The notes under the pieces: model-generated
What the model saw: the letters and a program-made list of their open reading frames with translations, nothing else
The model's database searches: none
What the model was told of the DNA's origin: nothing
Made by a program: the position numbers and the translations under genes
In this document: positions 29,372-36,944 of the stretch, in pieces
Numbering within the stretch: the first letter of the stretch is position 1
How the letters are laid out: every line of letters starts with the position of its first letter
Assembly: GCA_022361155.1 (NCBI GenBank)
Contig: JAKSBK010000581.1
Coordinates: forward strand, 1 to 37,108
Reading direction: 5' to 3'
Source: Pseudomonadota bacterium
Lineage (GTDB): Bacteria; Myxococcota_A; Polyangia; Polyangiales; JAKSBK01
Length of the DNA stretch: 37,108 bases

Positions 29372-30409
29372 GTGCGCCTGAAAGGTTGGCTTGCGGCGGT
29401 TGTGGTGTTGTGTGCGTCCCAAGCACGAGGTCAGCAGCTTCCGTGTCTGCACGAGGACGCGCTGGCCAGGGCGGCTTCCCGTCTGATTGCGAGTGAGGGT
29501 CCAGCCACCGCGCAGACGGTGGGGAGCGCGGCTCGGGCGGAGGGTTCGGACCTGGTGGATGTCGAGGCGCTCGTCGTACCGGGCGAAGGCCACAAGCGCA
29601 TTCGGGCCTGGCTGCTCGAGCTCCGGCGCCGGTCGGACGCGATGCTGGTATGCGGCAGAGCGCAGGGACTCGGCCAGACGCTTGTCCTTGCTGCTGCTCG
29701 GGGCGGCGCGCTGGGAGTTGGGACGGAGCGTCGCGCAACGAATGGCAGCTTGCGGCTGTGGGGACGTCTCGCGCCAGGTTTCCACACTCCGGCAATCGTG
29801 CTTGCCGATTCGCGAGGGGAGTTGCAGCGCTTTGTACCCGAAGCAGCAGAGCTCGCGCGAGGTTTCCTCCTGCCGCTGCCGCTCTTGCCGGCACACATCC
29901 AACTCGTAGCGACCGGGCCGGTCGGACCCCGGCCTGTGGCTGAGCGCATCGTGGGAGCGGCGAGAGCCGACGCCGGTTTCGGTGCGGCGCTGCTTTTCAA
30001 TCCACTGCGTCCTTTCAATTCACCGCACCGAAGTCCCAAGCTGTTGCTCGCCGAGCTGCGTGAGCGGGCACGACTTCCGCGGCTGCGCCACAACCGCTTG
30101 CTGGCCGAGCTTGCCGCCCGGCAGGCGGAACGGGTATGCCGCGAGGGTCGTGTGGCCCACGAACTCACTCCCGGAGCCGGACCGCGGAATCGGTTGGCCC
30201 GTGCTCGGGTCCGCGCGCGGCTCGTGGGCGAGGCGCTGGCGCGGGCAAGGACGCCGGCGCTAGCCTTCTCGGCGCTGGCTCGCAGCCCATCGCACAGAAT
30301 GAGCCTCAGTGATCGACGGTTCACAGATGTGGGGGTGGGCTCGGCAGTGGATGCCCAGGGGCGCTGCTGTTTGGCCATCGTGCTGGCGGCCTGGCCGCGA
30401 TTCATGTGA
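29372..30409 (+). CDS. Secreted CAP-domain (SCP/PR1-like) protein
   Basis: A 345-residue exported protein. The signal peptide is LKGWLAAVVVLCASQARGQ. The C-terminal third (about 220-345) fits the CAP domain: LLLAELRERARLPRLRHN, LAARQAERVCREGRVAHEL, LVGEALARA, SPSHRMSLSDRRFTDVGVG. The N-terminal part (about 25-215) has no recognised domain. CAP proteins are usually secreted and can be lipid-binding or protease-like; the function here is open. Start is GTG at 29372, fixed by the signal peptide, with a weak ribosome site. It has no operon partner. Confidence 0.75.
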   Translation: MRLKGWLAAVVVLCASQARGQQLPCLHEDALARAASRLIASEGPATAQTVGSAARAEGSDLVDVEALVVPGEGHKRIRAWLLELRRRSDAMLVCGRAQGLGQTLVLAAARGGALGVGTERRATNGSLRLWGRLAPGFHTPAIVLADSRGELQRFVPEAAELARGFLLPLPLLPAHIQLVATGPVGPRPVAERIVGAARADAGFGAALLFNPLRPFNSPHRSPKLLLAELRERARLPRLRHNRLLAELAARQAERVCREGRVAHELTPGAGPRNRLARARVRARLVGEALARARTPALAFSALARSPSHRMSLSDRRFTDVGVGSAVDAQGRCCLAIVLAAWPRFM

Positions 30410-30908
30410 GTCCGTCCTGTGGCAGCGGACCACACAGGCGTCGACAGCGCGCGACCGCGACGCCACTGTCCTACGGCGCGACACGGATGTCATAGCCGGG
30501 CGCTCCTTTCCTTGTCGTCCACATCGGGTGGCCTCCGCTCGGAGTCCCCAAAAAAGCAGTGCGTCGCGTCTCGATAGACGCGACGTGGTGGGAGACAGCA
30601 GCGCTGGCACCCTTCTTGCTGCAGAAACCGACAGCTAGCTTCACCAATACCCGTATCGCTTACTATGCTTAGTCCCCTGGCTTGACACTGCAACGCTTGA
30701 CTTGACGGAACCCGCTGCCCGGCGGGTTCTGCGTTTGCAGTAGATGCTTTCGCTTGCCGTTCTCCGTGCCACACGACCGAAGCACGGGACGGCGAGAAGC
30801 CGCGGCGGCCGTACCGGCCACCGCGGCTTTGTGCTTCCAGGGAGCCGGCGAGCCCCACCGCGGCTTTGTGTTTCCCTAGCAGGGGCTCTGACGGGATAAT
30901 CGCACGGG
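30410..30908. other. Non-coding region with several hairpins
   Basis: No gene is supported in these 500 bases. A perfect 10-bp stem CGTCGCGTCT/AGACGCGACG with loop CGAT lies at 30562-30585. An 8-bp stem GAACCCGC/GCGGGTTC lies at 30708-30729, followed by TGCGTTT. A long imperfect stem AGCCGCGG/CCGCGGCT lies at about 30791-30823. The sequence CACCGCGGCTTTGTG occurs twice, 36 bp apart, near 30819 and 30855. The region could encode a small RNA, but no promoter can be fixed by eye. Confidence 0.4.
30541..30585 (-). terminator. Terminator-like hairpin on the minus strand
   Basis: Read on the minus strand, the perfect 10-bp stem at 30562-30585 is followed by CACTGC and six T residues. The T-run starts six bases after the stem, which is far for an intrinsic terminator. 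No minus-strand gene is known just upstream, so it may end an unannotated RNA or block antisense transcription into the CAP gene. Confidence 0.35.
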
Positions 30909-31349
30909 ATGCGCTTGTGCCCGGTTTTCGTTGCGTGTGTCGGCTCGTGCCTGGGATGGCTGAGCATTGCGGGGTGCATGCCGATCGGCAGTGATTTGCG
31001 ACGCGCCGAGGCGCTTTACAGGGAGGCGCGCTACGAGTCCGCGTTGGTTTGGCTACGGGAGCTGGAGCGCGACGAGGGGCAGATGGAGGCCGCTACCCGC
31101 GTCGATTTCCACTATCTTCGCGGTATCACAGCCTTTCGTCTGGGAATGCGCGACGATGCGCTGCACTTCTTGGCCATCGCGCGCGAGCTACCCCTGGCTT
31201 CGCGTCTGCGGCCGAGCTGGCGTGAAACCCTGCGCCGAACGCTCGCCGCGCTCACCGCCGATCGGGCGTTCGTGATGCCCGACAACCCGCCTCGAAATAC
31301 CCCTCATGGCGCGGGCAAGCTCTCCTCGGAAACGCCCGACGCGGGCTAG
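30909..31349 (+). CDS. Small lipoprotein with TPR-like helices
   Basis: A 146-residue predicted lipoprotein. The signal peptide (MRLCPVFVACVGSCLGWLSIAGC) ends at lipobox SIAGC. The mature part has helical repeats typical of tetratricopeptide units (RAEALYREARYESALVWLRELE, FHYLRGITAFRLGMRDDALHFLAIAREL). It resembles scaffold lipoproteins of the myxobacterial envelope, but no named family is recognised. Its TAG stop shares the palindrome CTAG with the stop of the convergent YdcH-like gene. Confidence 0.72.
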   Translation: MRLCPVFVACVGSCLGWLSIAGCMPIGSDLRRAEALYREARYESALVWLRELERDEGQMEAATRVDFHYLRGITAFRLGMRDDALHFLAIARELPLASRLRPSWRETLRRTLAALTADRAFVMPDNPPRNTPHGAGKLSSETPDAG

Positions 31350-31543
31350 ATGGAGGCGCGCAACCCAACGAGCGCATCCTTGGCGGCGAGCTTCAGCTTC
31401 TTCAGCTCCGCCATGCGACGTTGCTCGGTCGGAGTCAGCAGCGCCCTGCGCCGGTACTGATCCACTTCGCGCTTGAGCGCGAGATGCTCGCGCGAGAGCT
31501 CATCGAGTTGGCTCTGCTGGTCCGAGCTGGCCGATTTTGGCAT
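31346..31543 (-). CDS. YdcH/DUF465 family small coiled-coil protein
   Basis: A 65-residue protein matching DUF465: SREHLALKREVDQYRRR, then LTPTEQRRMAELKKLKLAAKDAL. Members are short helical hairpins of unknown function. The gene is convergent with the TPR lipoprotein, and the two stop codons overlap in CTAG at 31346-31349. The 209 bp between its start and lolA hold no other gene. Confidence 0.82.
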   Translation of the reverse strand: MPKSASSDQQSQLDELSREHLALKREVDQYRRRALLTPTEQRRMAELKKLKLAAKDALVGLRASI

Positions 31544-31752
31544 TGACTATCCTCCCGTTGGCCTCTCGTGCCGAGTAAGCAAGAAAGCAAGAGAAGACCC
31601 AGGGGCCAACTGTCCTGATGCACGATGATATACGAGGGGGCACCTCGGAGGCAAGGTGGGTCATCCACCACCCTGTTCCCGCAGGTGCGAGTTCTGCGTT
31701 GACTGAATACGGTGCCGGCGATACCTGTCAGACACGTGGAGGCTCGCGATCG

Positions 31753-32541
31753 ATGACCAGTACCACGAATCACAGACTTGGTTCGGGTTCCGGAACCGGG
31801 AAACACCACCAGTATGGCTCGTCGACGCGCCTTGCCAGCGGCGCCCGGCCCTCGTCGATCCGATCGATCCTTGGCATCGCCCTCGGGTGCGCCCTGTGTT
31901 TCAGCGTGACCACTTTCGGCCAAACCAGCGTGCCTGCCGATCCCGCGGTGGTCGCAGGCGTGGTTCAGGCGTTCTACGATCAGACGCAGACCTTGCAGGC
32001 CCATTTTCATCAGACCTACGTGCACCGCTTGTACAAGCGCGCCGAGCGCTCCAAGGGTCGAGTCGCATTCAAGAAGCCGGGCAAGATGCGCTGGGACTAT
32101 GCGCAGCCCAACGGCAAGATCGTTGTCAGCGACGGCAGCAAACTGCTCGTGTACGAGCCGGGAGACCAGGGGGAGCGTGGTCAGGTCTACGAACAGTCCT
32201 TGGGGGAAGCTCAGCTACCGCAGGCACTGTCGTTTCTGCTCGGCCAGGGTCTCCTGACTCAGGATTTTCATCTGCGATCGCTCGACTCCCGGCGTCAAGG
32301 CTATCCAAGCGGCCACGTTCTGGAATTGCGCGCAAAGCAACCAAGCCCGCACTACGAGCGCATCCTGTTCTATGTCGAGCAAGATGCACGCTTGAGGGGA
32401 CTGGTGCGCCGGGTGCTCATCGTGGACCACGACGGTAATCGCAACCGCCTCGACTTCAGCAAGATGAGCTTCAATCGAAGAGTGCCCGATGCGCGCTTCG
32501 CGTGGACACCTCCCAAGGGCACGCGCAAGATCACGCCTTAG
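31753..32541 (+). CDS. lolA: Outer-membrane lipoprotein carrier LolA
   Basis: Periplasmic chaperone that carries lipoproteins from the LolCDE complex to the outer membrane. The mature part shows the LolA pattern: VVQAFYDQTQTLQAHFHQTY, GRVAFKKPGKMRWDYAQPNGK, VSDGSKLLVYEPGDQ, and the late VDHDGNRNRLDFSKM. The start at 31753 has a GGAGG site ten bases upstream; the open frame continues to 31618 without support. The N-terminus before the hydrophobic signal core is unusually long (about 38 residues) and contains a fragment of the repeat family at 31806-31856. The TAG stop lies at the edge of the 161-bp repeat, as in comEC. Confidence 0.88.
   Translation: MTSTTNHRLGSGSGTGKHHQYGSSTRLASGARPSSIRSILGIALGCALCFSVTTFGQTSVPADPAVVAGVVQAFYDQTQTLQAHFHQTYVHRLYKRAERSKGRVAFKKPGKMRWDYAQPNGKIVVSDGSKLLVYEPGDQGERGQVYEQSLGEAQLPQALSFLLGQGLLTQDFHLRSLDSRRQGYPSGHVLELRAKQPSPHYERILFYVEQDARLRGLVRRVLIVDHDGNRNRLDFSKMSFNRRVPDARFAWTPPKGTRKITP
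31806..31856. repeat. Core fragment of the 161-bp repeat family
   Basis: On the minus strand, GGCGCCGCTGGCAAGGCGCG and its flanks match the core of the 161-bp repeats and the fragment at 33686. In the matching frame it reads PLARRVDEPYWW. No inverted ends remain. It lies inside lolA between the start codon and the signal-peptide core, so it has been absorbed into the coding sequence. Confidence 0.65.
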
Positions 32542-32698
32542 GGCCCGCGGAAGAATAACTCATCCATTTCGCCGGTTCTGACCACCGCTGGCTACGTTGC
32601 TCCTCCTCGAAGTATCCCCAATACTCCTCGTCGTCGCGCCTCGCCCGCGGCGCCCAGTCCTCACCGAAACACCCGAGTTGTTCTTCCGCGGGCCCTTA
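32538..32698. mobile_element. 161-bp MITE-like repeat, copy 2
   Basis: Same length as copy 1 and about 95% identical (8 differences seen by eye). Inverted ends GGGCCCGCGGAAGAA and reverse complement are flanked by TTA on both sides. The minus strand has an open frame across the whole element (PRARRDDEEYWGYFEEEQ, then SEPAKWM). The left junction CCTTAG ends lolA with Pro-stop, exactly as in comEC. It is only 12 bp from the 186-bp repeat that follows. Confidence 0.9.
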
Positions 32699-32710
32699 GG
32701 ACATCACAGG

Positions 32711-32896
32711 ACTAGTACCGCTTGCCAGGGGTTGTGATCGATTGGCGTCGAGGGCTGTCGGTCGCTGGCAAGGCGCACCGACGATGACGGCGGTTGATTT
32801 CGATGCTCTGCAGCGCATATTCGAGGAGGTGCAACACCGCCAGCGGCCCTCAGAGCCGGCGGGAATCCATCATAATCCCTGGCAAGCGGTACTAGT
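32711..32896. mobile_element. 186-bp MITE-like repeat, copy 2
   Basis: Perfect 20-bp inverted ends (32711-32730 and 32877-32896) as in the copy at 12694, in opposite orientation, with seven internal differences. The frame with GRWQGAPT and RIFEEVQH is intact here too, although no host gene uses it. It lies just after the 3' end of the Crp/Fnr gene (stop at 32917), so it fills the space between two convergent genes together with the 161-bp copy. Confidence 0.9.
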
Positions 32897-32916
32897 CCGG
32901 GTCCCGAGGAGGTGCT

Positions 32917-33621
32917 CTACGGTATTGGCTCCAACGCTGTGGGATCGGAGATAACGAGGCCGCCTTCGTGCTTCCTCAGGAGGCCCTCACGTTCCCAGTC
33001 GCGCAGATGGCGGTTCACGAACTCGCGCGTTGCCCCGATGTAGTCCCCGAATTCCTGCTGGGTCAAACGGAAAGGGATACGGACGCTGCCGTCCGAACGC
33101 TCGGACCCAAAGCGCCCTGCGAAATCGAGCAGGCACGCTGCCAGGCGTTGTTGCACCGACCGCGACGCGTCCTTGTGCTTCTGGCTAAGCCTGCGCACGC
33201 GCCCGACCGACACTTCAGCCAGCTGGGCCATCAGGGCTGTCGAAGAAGCCAGCGTCCGTTGCAGCGGGGCTGCAGACAACGCAACCAATCCTGTCGACGC
33301 AAGCGTGGTGACGTCGGCCGAGCGCGTCCCCTCACCAAAGAAAGCGAGCTCTCCAAACACCTCCGTTGGGCCCATGACGGAGTAGATGGTGTCGTCGCCG
33401 TCCTCGCGTGCCGAGAACGCCTTCAAGTAGCCGAACTCCACGATGAACAGCTCACTGCAGCGGTCGCCTTGGCGAACGACCCTCTCGCCGCGCCCAAACA
33501 GCTGTCGGCACGCTACTTCGCACAGTCGGGCCAACACCTGATCGTCGAGTACGGAAAACACGCGATTCGAGCGCAGGATCCGTATCGCCTCACCGGGAGG
33601 AAGCTCGTTGCAGCGAACCAT
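32917..33621 (-). CDS. Crp/Fnr-family transcription regulator
   Basis: A 234-residue regulator. The N-terminal cyclic-nucleotide-type sensor domain spans about 15-130 (FGRGERVVRQGDRCSELFIVEFGYLKAF, TEVFGELAFFGEGTRSADV). A dimer helix follows, then a winged helix (LTQQEFGDYIGATREFVNRHLRDWEREGLL at about 180-212). It lacks the spaced N-terminal cysteine set of FNR. The ATG at 33621 follows an AGGAG site. It is monocistronic, with the 186-bp repeat 20 bp beyond its stop. Target genes cannot be told from the sequence. Confidence 0.93.
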   Translation of the reverse strand: MVRCNELPPGEAIRILRSNRVFSVLDDQVLARLCEVACRQLFGRGERVVRQGDRCSELFIVEFGYLKAFSAREDGDDTIYSVMGPTEVFGELAFFGEGTRSADVTTLASTGLVALSAAPLQRTLASSTALMAQLAEVSVGRVRRLSQKHKDASRSVQQRLAACLLDFAGRFGSERSDGSVRIPFRLTQQEFGDYIGATREFVNRHLRDWEREGLLRKHEGGLVISDPTALEPIP

Positions 33622-33925
33622 TGCCGGCTCCTAGTGTCCTGGAACGGTGGTTAGAAGCTGCCGCACCATAACCTGTGCAGAGCGCAGAGGACCGGGTGCC
33701 GTTGGCAAGGCGCGACGACGAGGAATACTGCGGGTCTCACTCCGGCACATCTGGTCTCAGAAAAAAGAAAGACTGCGTCCACGGCCAGGGCCCAGGATGT
33801 GTATCACAAACCCGACGCCAGCTCGCCCAGCCCACAATACACTCTCACCACATTTTTCTCAGGAGATCCAGGCGATCATGGCGGGATCAAGCGAAGGATC
33901 TCTGTTCCAGGGCACCTGAGCTCGG
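33622..33925. other. Intergenic region upstream of the Crp/Fnr gene
   Basis: No gene is supported. It should hold the regulator promoter. It includes the repeat fragment at 33686-33735 and a moderately AT-rich stretch (33750-33870, with an A-run near 33760). No clear Crp/Fnr half-sites are seen. Confidence 0.35.
33686..33735. repeat. Core fragment of the 161-bp repeat family
   Basis: Plus-strand GTTGGCAAGGCGCGACGACG with flanks matches the 161-bp core and the fragment in lolA. In the matching frame it reads PLARRDDEEYCG. The ends of the element are missing. Confidence 0.65.
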
Positions 33926-34240
33926 TCAGACAAGGTCTCGCCCCGCTGCCACAAACGCGTCGATAACGCCATAAGTGTTAACTAGTTCATACGTGAGCGC
34001 GCCCTTTGTGGCGTAGTCTTGCTTCAGCGACTCGCTGATCTCGAACGTCGCGTTTCGCCGGGATCGCGGGGACGGGAACGAAGGGGGCCTCGGGAGGGCA
34101 TCCTTGGGGGGGGCTCGGGAGGGCGTCCTTGGGGGGGCTCGGGAGGGCATCCCCGGGAGGGCATCCCCGGGAGGGCATCCCCGGGAGGGCATCCCCGGGG
34201 GGCGACCTGGGGGGATCCCCGGGACGGAACCCCGAAGCAT
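33926..34240 (-). other. Possible gene tail merging into a GC-rich array
   Basis: The last 40 or so codons (33926-34062) look protein-like (TFEISESLKQDYATKGALTY, then VNTYGVIDAFVAAGRDLV) and end in TGA. Upstream the same frame runs into the G/C-rich repeat array and gives only Pro/Arg-rich low complexity. It may be the 3' remnant of a gene whose body was lost. I do not recognise the family. Confidence 0.25.
34089..34196. repeat. Nested G-rich tandem array (24/25-bp and 14-bp units)
   Basis: Two 24-25-bp units starting CTCGGGAGGGC at 34089 and 34114, then four exact 14-bp units GGGAGGGCATCCCC at 34141-34196. The 14-bp unit holds its own dyad GGG...CCC, and the strand is rich in G-runs. Related but imperfect G-rich sequence continues to about 34315. 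Confidence 0.9.
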
Positions 34241-34341
34241 GCACCCCCGGCAGGTATCGGGAGGGCACTGCGGGGGCGGGTATCCCAGGGGGGGCGCCCG
34301 GGGGCCTTCCGTTCGACTTATTGGACGATTGGGCCGGAGGC

Positions 34342-34362
34342 TGGTGACCGATGCGGGCTAAC
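34342..34362. repeat. 21-bp dispersed repeat, copy 2
   Basis: Matches 29268-29288 at 19 of 21 positions. The minus-strand TAG within it (34358-34360) is the stop codon of the GT4 glycosyltransferase. Confidence 0.6.
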
Positions 34363-35542
34363 GCAGCCAGGCCTCGAGCGTGGGCGCGATAGTGGGCCAC
34401 GTCAGCGAGCGGCCGAGTTGCTGTCCGGCTTGTGTGATCGTTGCTCGAAGGGCGGCGGAAGCCCGGAGGCGATCGATGGCCGTGCCCAGGGCTGTCACGT
34501 CGTTTTCTGGTACCATCAGCGCTTGCTTTTCGTGCTGCAGGATGGATGGGATGCCGCCGGTGTCGCTGGTAATGAGCGGCAGGCCGCAGCGTAGGGCTTC
34601 GAGCAGTGCGGTGGGCATGCCTTCGCTGCGCCCGGAAGCGAGGGTGCGTGAGGTGCACAGGTAGGCGTCGCAGGCATGCAGCCACGCGTGTTTTTCGGAG
34701 CCGGCTTGTTCTCCGACGAAACGAACTGGAGCGCCCAGCAAGGCCGCTTGACGTTGCAGGTAGCTCTGCTCCGGCCCCGAGCCCACCACGATCCACTCCA
34801 GGTCCTGCCGGCCTGTCAGGGCGCGGATTCCAAGCTCGAGGCCCTTGATTGAAACAAGGCGCGCGATGCTGAGCAGAGCGAAGCGTCGTAGCTTGAGGCG
34901 GCGGCGCAGTAGCTCCCGGTCGCAGGGCGAGCCCGAGCAGGGATCGATACCCATGGGTTGCACGTGACAGCGCGGGCTGGCGGCCGTTGCCGCGCTCTCG
35001 GAGAGCCAACCAAGGAAGCGCTCGCGTTGTGCCGTCGCTACGAAAAGCAGCGAATCGCAGCTTAGGAGCAGCCAGCTCGCCAGGCTGCGCCGCATCGGTA
35101 GCGTCTCGAGCAGATGTAGATCGGCCGAGTGGAACACGCCTAGGTGCGGCCGCGGCACCTTCATGGCAGCTGCGACCAGAGCGCAGGGCAGCGCCCAGTG
35201 GCTCACCGTGCAGCTCCAACGTCGAGCGGCTACTAGCGTGCTCAGTGACAGCGTGGTTGCGAAGGGCGCCAGGCCCAGCCAGGCTAGCGGGCTGCGATGC
35301 AGGTTGTCTGGTACGCCTGCACCGTAGAAGGTGCGCGACCAGCGCCGCGGCCTCATGTAGGGCACCCGACGCACGATGATCCCGGGCTCATGCGAATCGA
35401 GCGCGGGTTCCACAGGCTCCGGGCAAAGGACCTCGACGCGATGGCCAAGGCTCGCCAGGGCGCGCGCAAAGCCCTCCACGAAGCAGCCCGCCGTGTCTCC
35501 GGGCCAACGTGGAAAGCTAGTCGTGAGCATCCCTACCAGCAT
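34358..35542 (-). CDS. GT4-type glycosyltransferase
   Basis: A 394-residue GT-B glycosyltransferase. The N-terminal domain starts MLTTSFPRWPGDTAGCFVEGFARAL and holds GHRVEVLCP. The C-terminal domain has SIARLVSIKGLELGIRAL, WIVVGSGPEQSYLQ, RFVGEQAGSEKHAWLHACDAY, and the donor-binding EGMPTALLEALRCGLPLIT with SDTGGIP. It likely transfers a nucleotide-activated sugar to a surface polysaccharide or glycolipid. It follows the GT2 gene with a TGATG junction (ATG 35542; GTG at 35545 is an alternative). The stop lies in the 21-bp repeat. Confidence 0.9.
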   Translation of the reverse strand: MLVGMLTTSFPRWPGDTAGCFVEGFARALASLGHRVEVLCPEPVEPALDSHEPGIIVRRVPYMRPRRWSRTFYGAGVPDNLHRSPLAWLGLAPFATTLSLSTLVAARRWSCTVSHWALPCALVAAAMKVPRPHLGVFHSADLHLLETLPMRRSLASWLLLSCDSLLFVATAQRERFLGWLSESAATAASPRCHVQPMGIDPCSGSPCDRELLRRRLKLRRFALLSIARLVSIKGLELGIRALTGRQDLEWIVVGSGPEQSYLQRQAALLGAPVRFVGEQAGSEKHAWLHACDAYLCTSRTLASGRSEGMPTALLEALRCGLPLITSDTGGIPSILQHEKQALMVPENDVTALGTAIDRLRASAALRATITQAGQQLGRSLTWPTIAPTLEAWLR

Positions 35543-36465
35543 CACGAGCTCGAGCGCCTATAGGCAGCGGTAGGCAGGCTGACCTCGTCATCTCGCCGAA
35601 TTGCCAGGCAGGCTTGGGCACGTTCCACAGGGCGGTTCGCATGGGCAGGGCGGTTCGCATGGGCAGGGCGGTTCGCGTCGGCAGGGCGGTTCGCATGGGC
35701 AGGGCGGTTCGCGTCGGCAGGGCGGTTCGCGTCGGCAGGGCGGCGGGCTCGAGCTCGCCGCCAGGTTGAGCGCAGGGCACCTGTTGCCACGACGTAAGGG
35801 ATGACGAACAGCGCGTGGCGTAGCCCCACACCGCTGCGTTCCATTCCATAGATGGGTTTCACGGTCACTTGCGCCAGCCGCAACCGGTGTTGGGCAACGC
35901 GAGCGAGCAGATCGTTGGGGTAGCCGTATCGAGGCCAAAGTGTATCGAGCCCAAGGCGCCGAGCGGCGCGGCGCTTGATCGCGCTGTAGCCGCACTGCGA
36001 GTCTCGCACGGGCAGTCCTGTACCGAGGCGCGTGAGCGCGGACAGCGCGTGGTTTCCAAACCAACGCAGCCGTGGCATTTCGCTGCGTGCGAGCGGGTGG
36101 GACAAACGGTCGCCTGTCACGTAGTCGGCATCCCCGGAGGCGATCGGCACCAGCACGGAACGAAGGTCCTCCGGATCCATCTGCCCATCTCCGGCCATCA
36201 CGGCCACTGCATCGGCCCCGAGCTAGAAGGCCCGAGCATATCCCGTGACGACGGCTGCCCCGACTCCGCGGTTGCAGTCGTGCTTGAGCAAGTGTAGGCG
36301 TGGCTCCCAAGCCAGCTGGACCCGCTCCGCGGTCGAGTCTGAGCTCGCGTCGTCGACGACCACGATGTCGTCGACGAAGCTCGGGATCCCTCGCACAGCC
36401 CCGACGATCAGCGTTTCCTCGTTGAAGGCCGGGATCACCACCGCCACGCGTAAGCCCTGAAACAT
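35542..36465 (-). pseudogene. GT2 (DPM1-like) glycosyltransferase with in-frame TAG
   Basis: Family 2 GT-A glycosyltransferase that would use a polyprenyl-phosphate or sugar acceptor. From ATG 36465 it reads MFQGLRVAVVIPAFNEE, VDDIVVVDDASSDSTAE, HDCNRGVGAAVVTGYARAF, then TAG at 36223-36225. The same frame continues with LGADAVAVMAGDGQMDPEDL (the catalytic region), TGDRLSHPLARSEMP, GYSAIKRRAARRLG and a hydrophobic segment. Family members usually have E, K or Q at this position, so one base change (GAG or CAG to TAG) explains it. The C-terminus carries six 6-residue repeats RPA[DH]AN from an 18-bp array. It may be a pseudogene, a suppressed stop or a read error. ATG 36207 could restart the second part but would omit the nucleotide-binding half. 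Confidence 0.82.
35631..35743. repeat. 18-bp tandem repeat array inside the GT2 gene
   Basis: Six copies of an 18-bp unit, GGCGGTTCGCATGGGCAG or GGCGGTTCGCGTCGGCAG, at 35631-35738, plus a partial unit. The two unit types encode H or D in the repeat RPA[HD]AN. The length is a multiple of three, so copy-number change would keep the frame and vary only the tail of the glycosyltransferase. Confidence 0.93.
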
Positions 36466-36944
36466 GAGCGGCCTGCTTCTAGCGTGACAGCAAGCGATGT
36501 GCCAGGTCCGGGAGCAGCGGCTGCATCGACGACCGCAGTCGTGTCCGAAACCCGGACCGAACGCGCCTGCAGCTCTGCATGGCGCAGCGGACGTAGTCCG
36601 TGGAGCCAGCACGAGAGGTAGGCGCCCAATCTCCATTGCACTTGGGGCGGCGCGCAATACTGCACGCAAAGCCTAGAAATGCATGTTGTGCAGCGCAGCG
36701 GTTGGGGCGGGGGGTGCACGCAGGGGGCCCTAGGTTTCCCTGCTTGACGCAAAGCGGGCGGCCGTTCGTGTCAATGAATGGAATCGTTCCACCTCCAACT
36801 CCGACGGACTGGGAGCCCAGCCCCAGCCACCTGCGCCTGGCGCCCCCCCGCCCTGACCGGCTTGAACGGCTCCTCCACCGATACCCCCTGGCCACCAAGA
36901 CCACCCCAGCCAGCTCGACCGCCCAGGCCGCCGGCCTATCGGAT
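36466..36944. other. Region upstream of the GT2 gene, no confident gene
   Basis: A minus-strand open frame at 36479-36904 (141 codons) has a cysteine-rich middle (RPLCVKQGN, PPACTPRPNRC, ARRPKCNGDW) and ends 13 bp before the GT2 start. Third-position GC is not clearly biased, and another frame is open across the same DNA. I therefore leave it as unresolved. Confidence 0.25.

Noticed and set aside
30641-30740. tRNA gene
   Set aside because: A stem and TTGACA-like words drew attention, but no cloverleaf or T-loop signature (GTTCRA) can be fitted.
32742-32954. 70-codon frame inside the 186-bp repeat
   Set aside because: It consists of repeat DNA plus flanking sequence, with no ribosome site. 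It is mentioned as a property of the repeat and not called as a gene.
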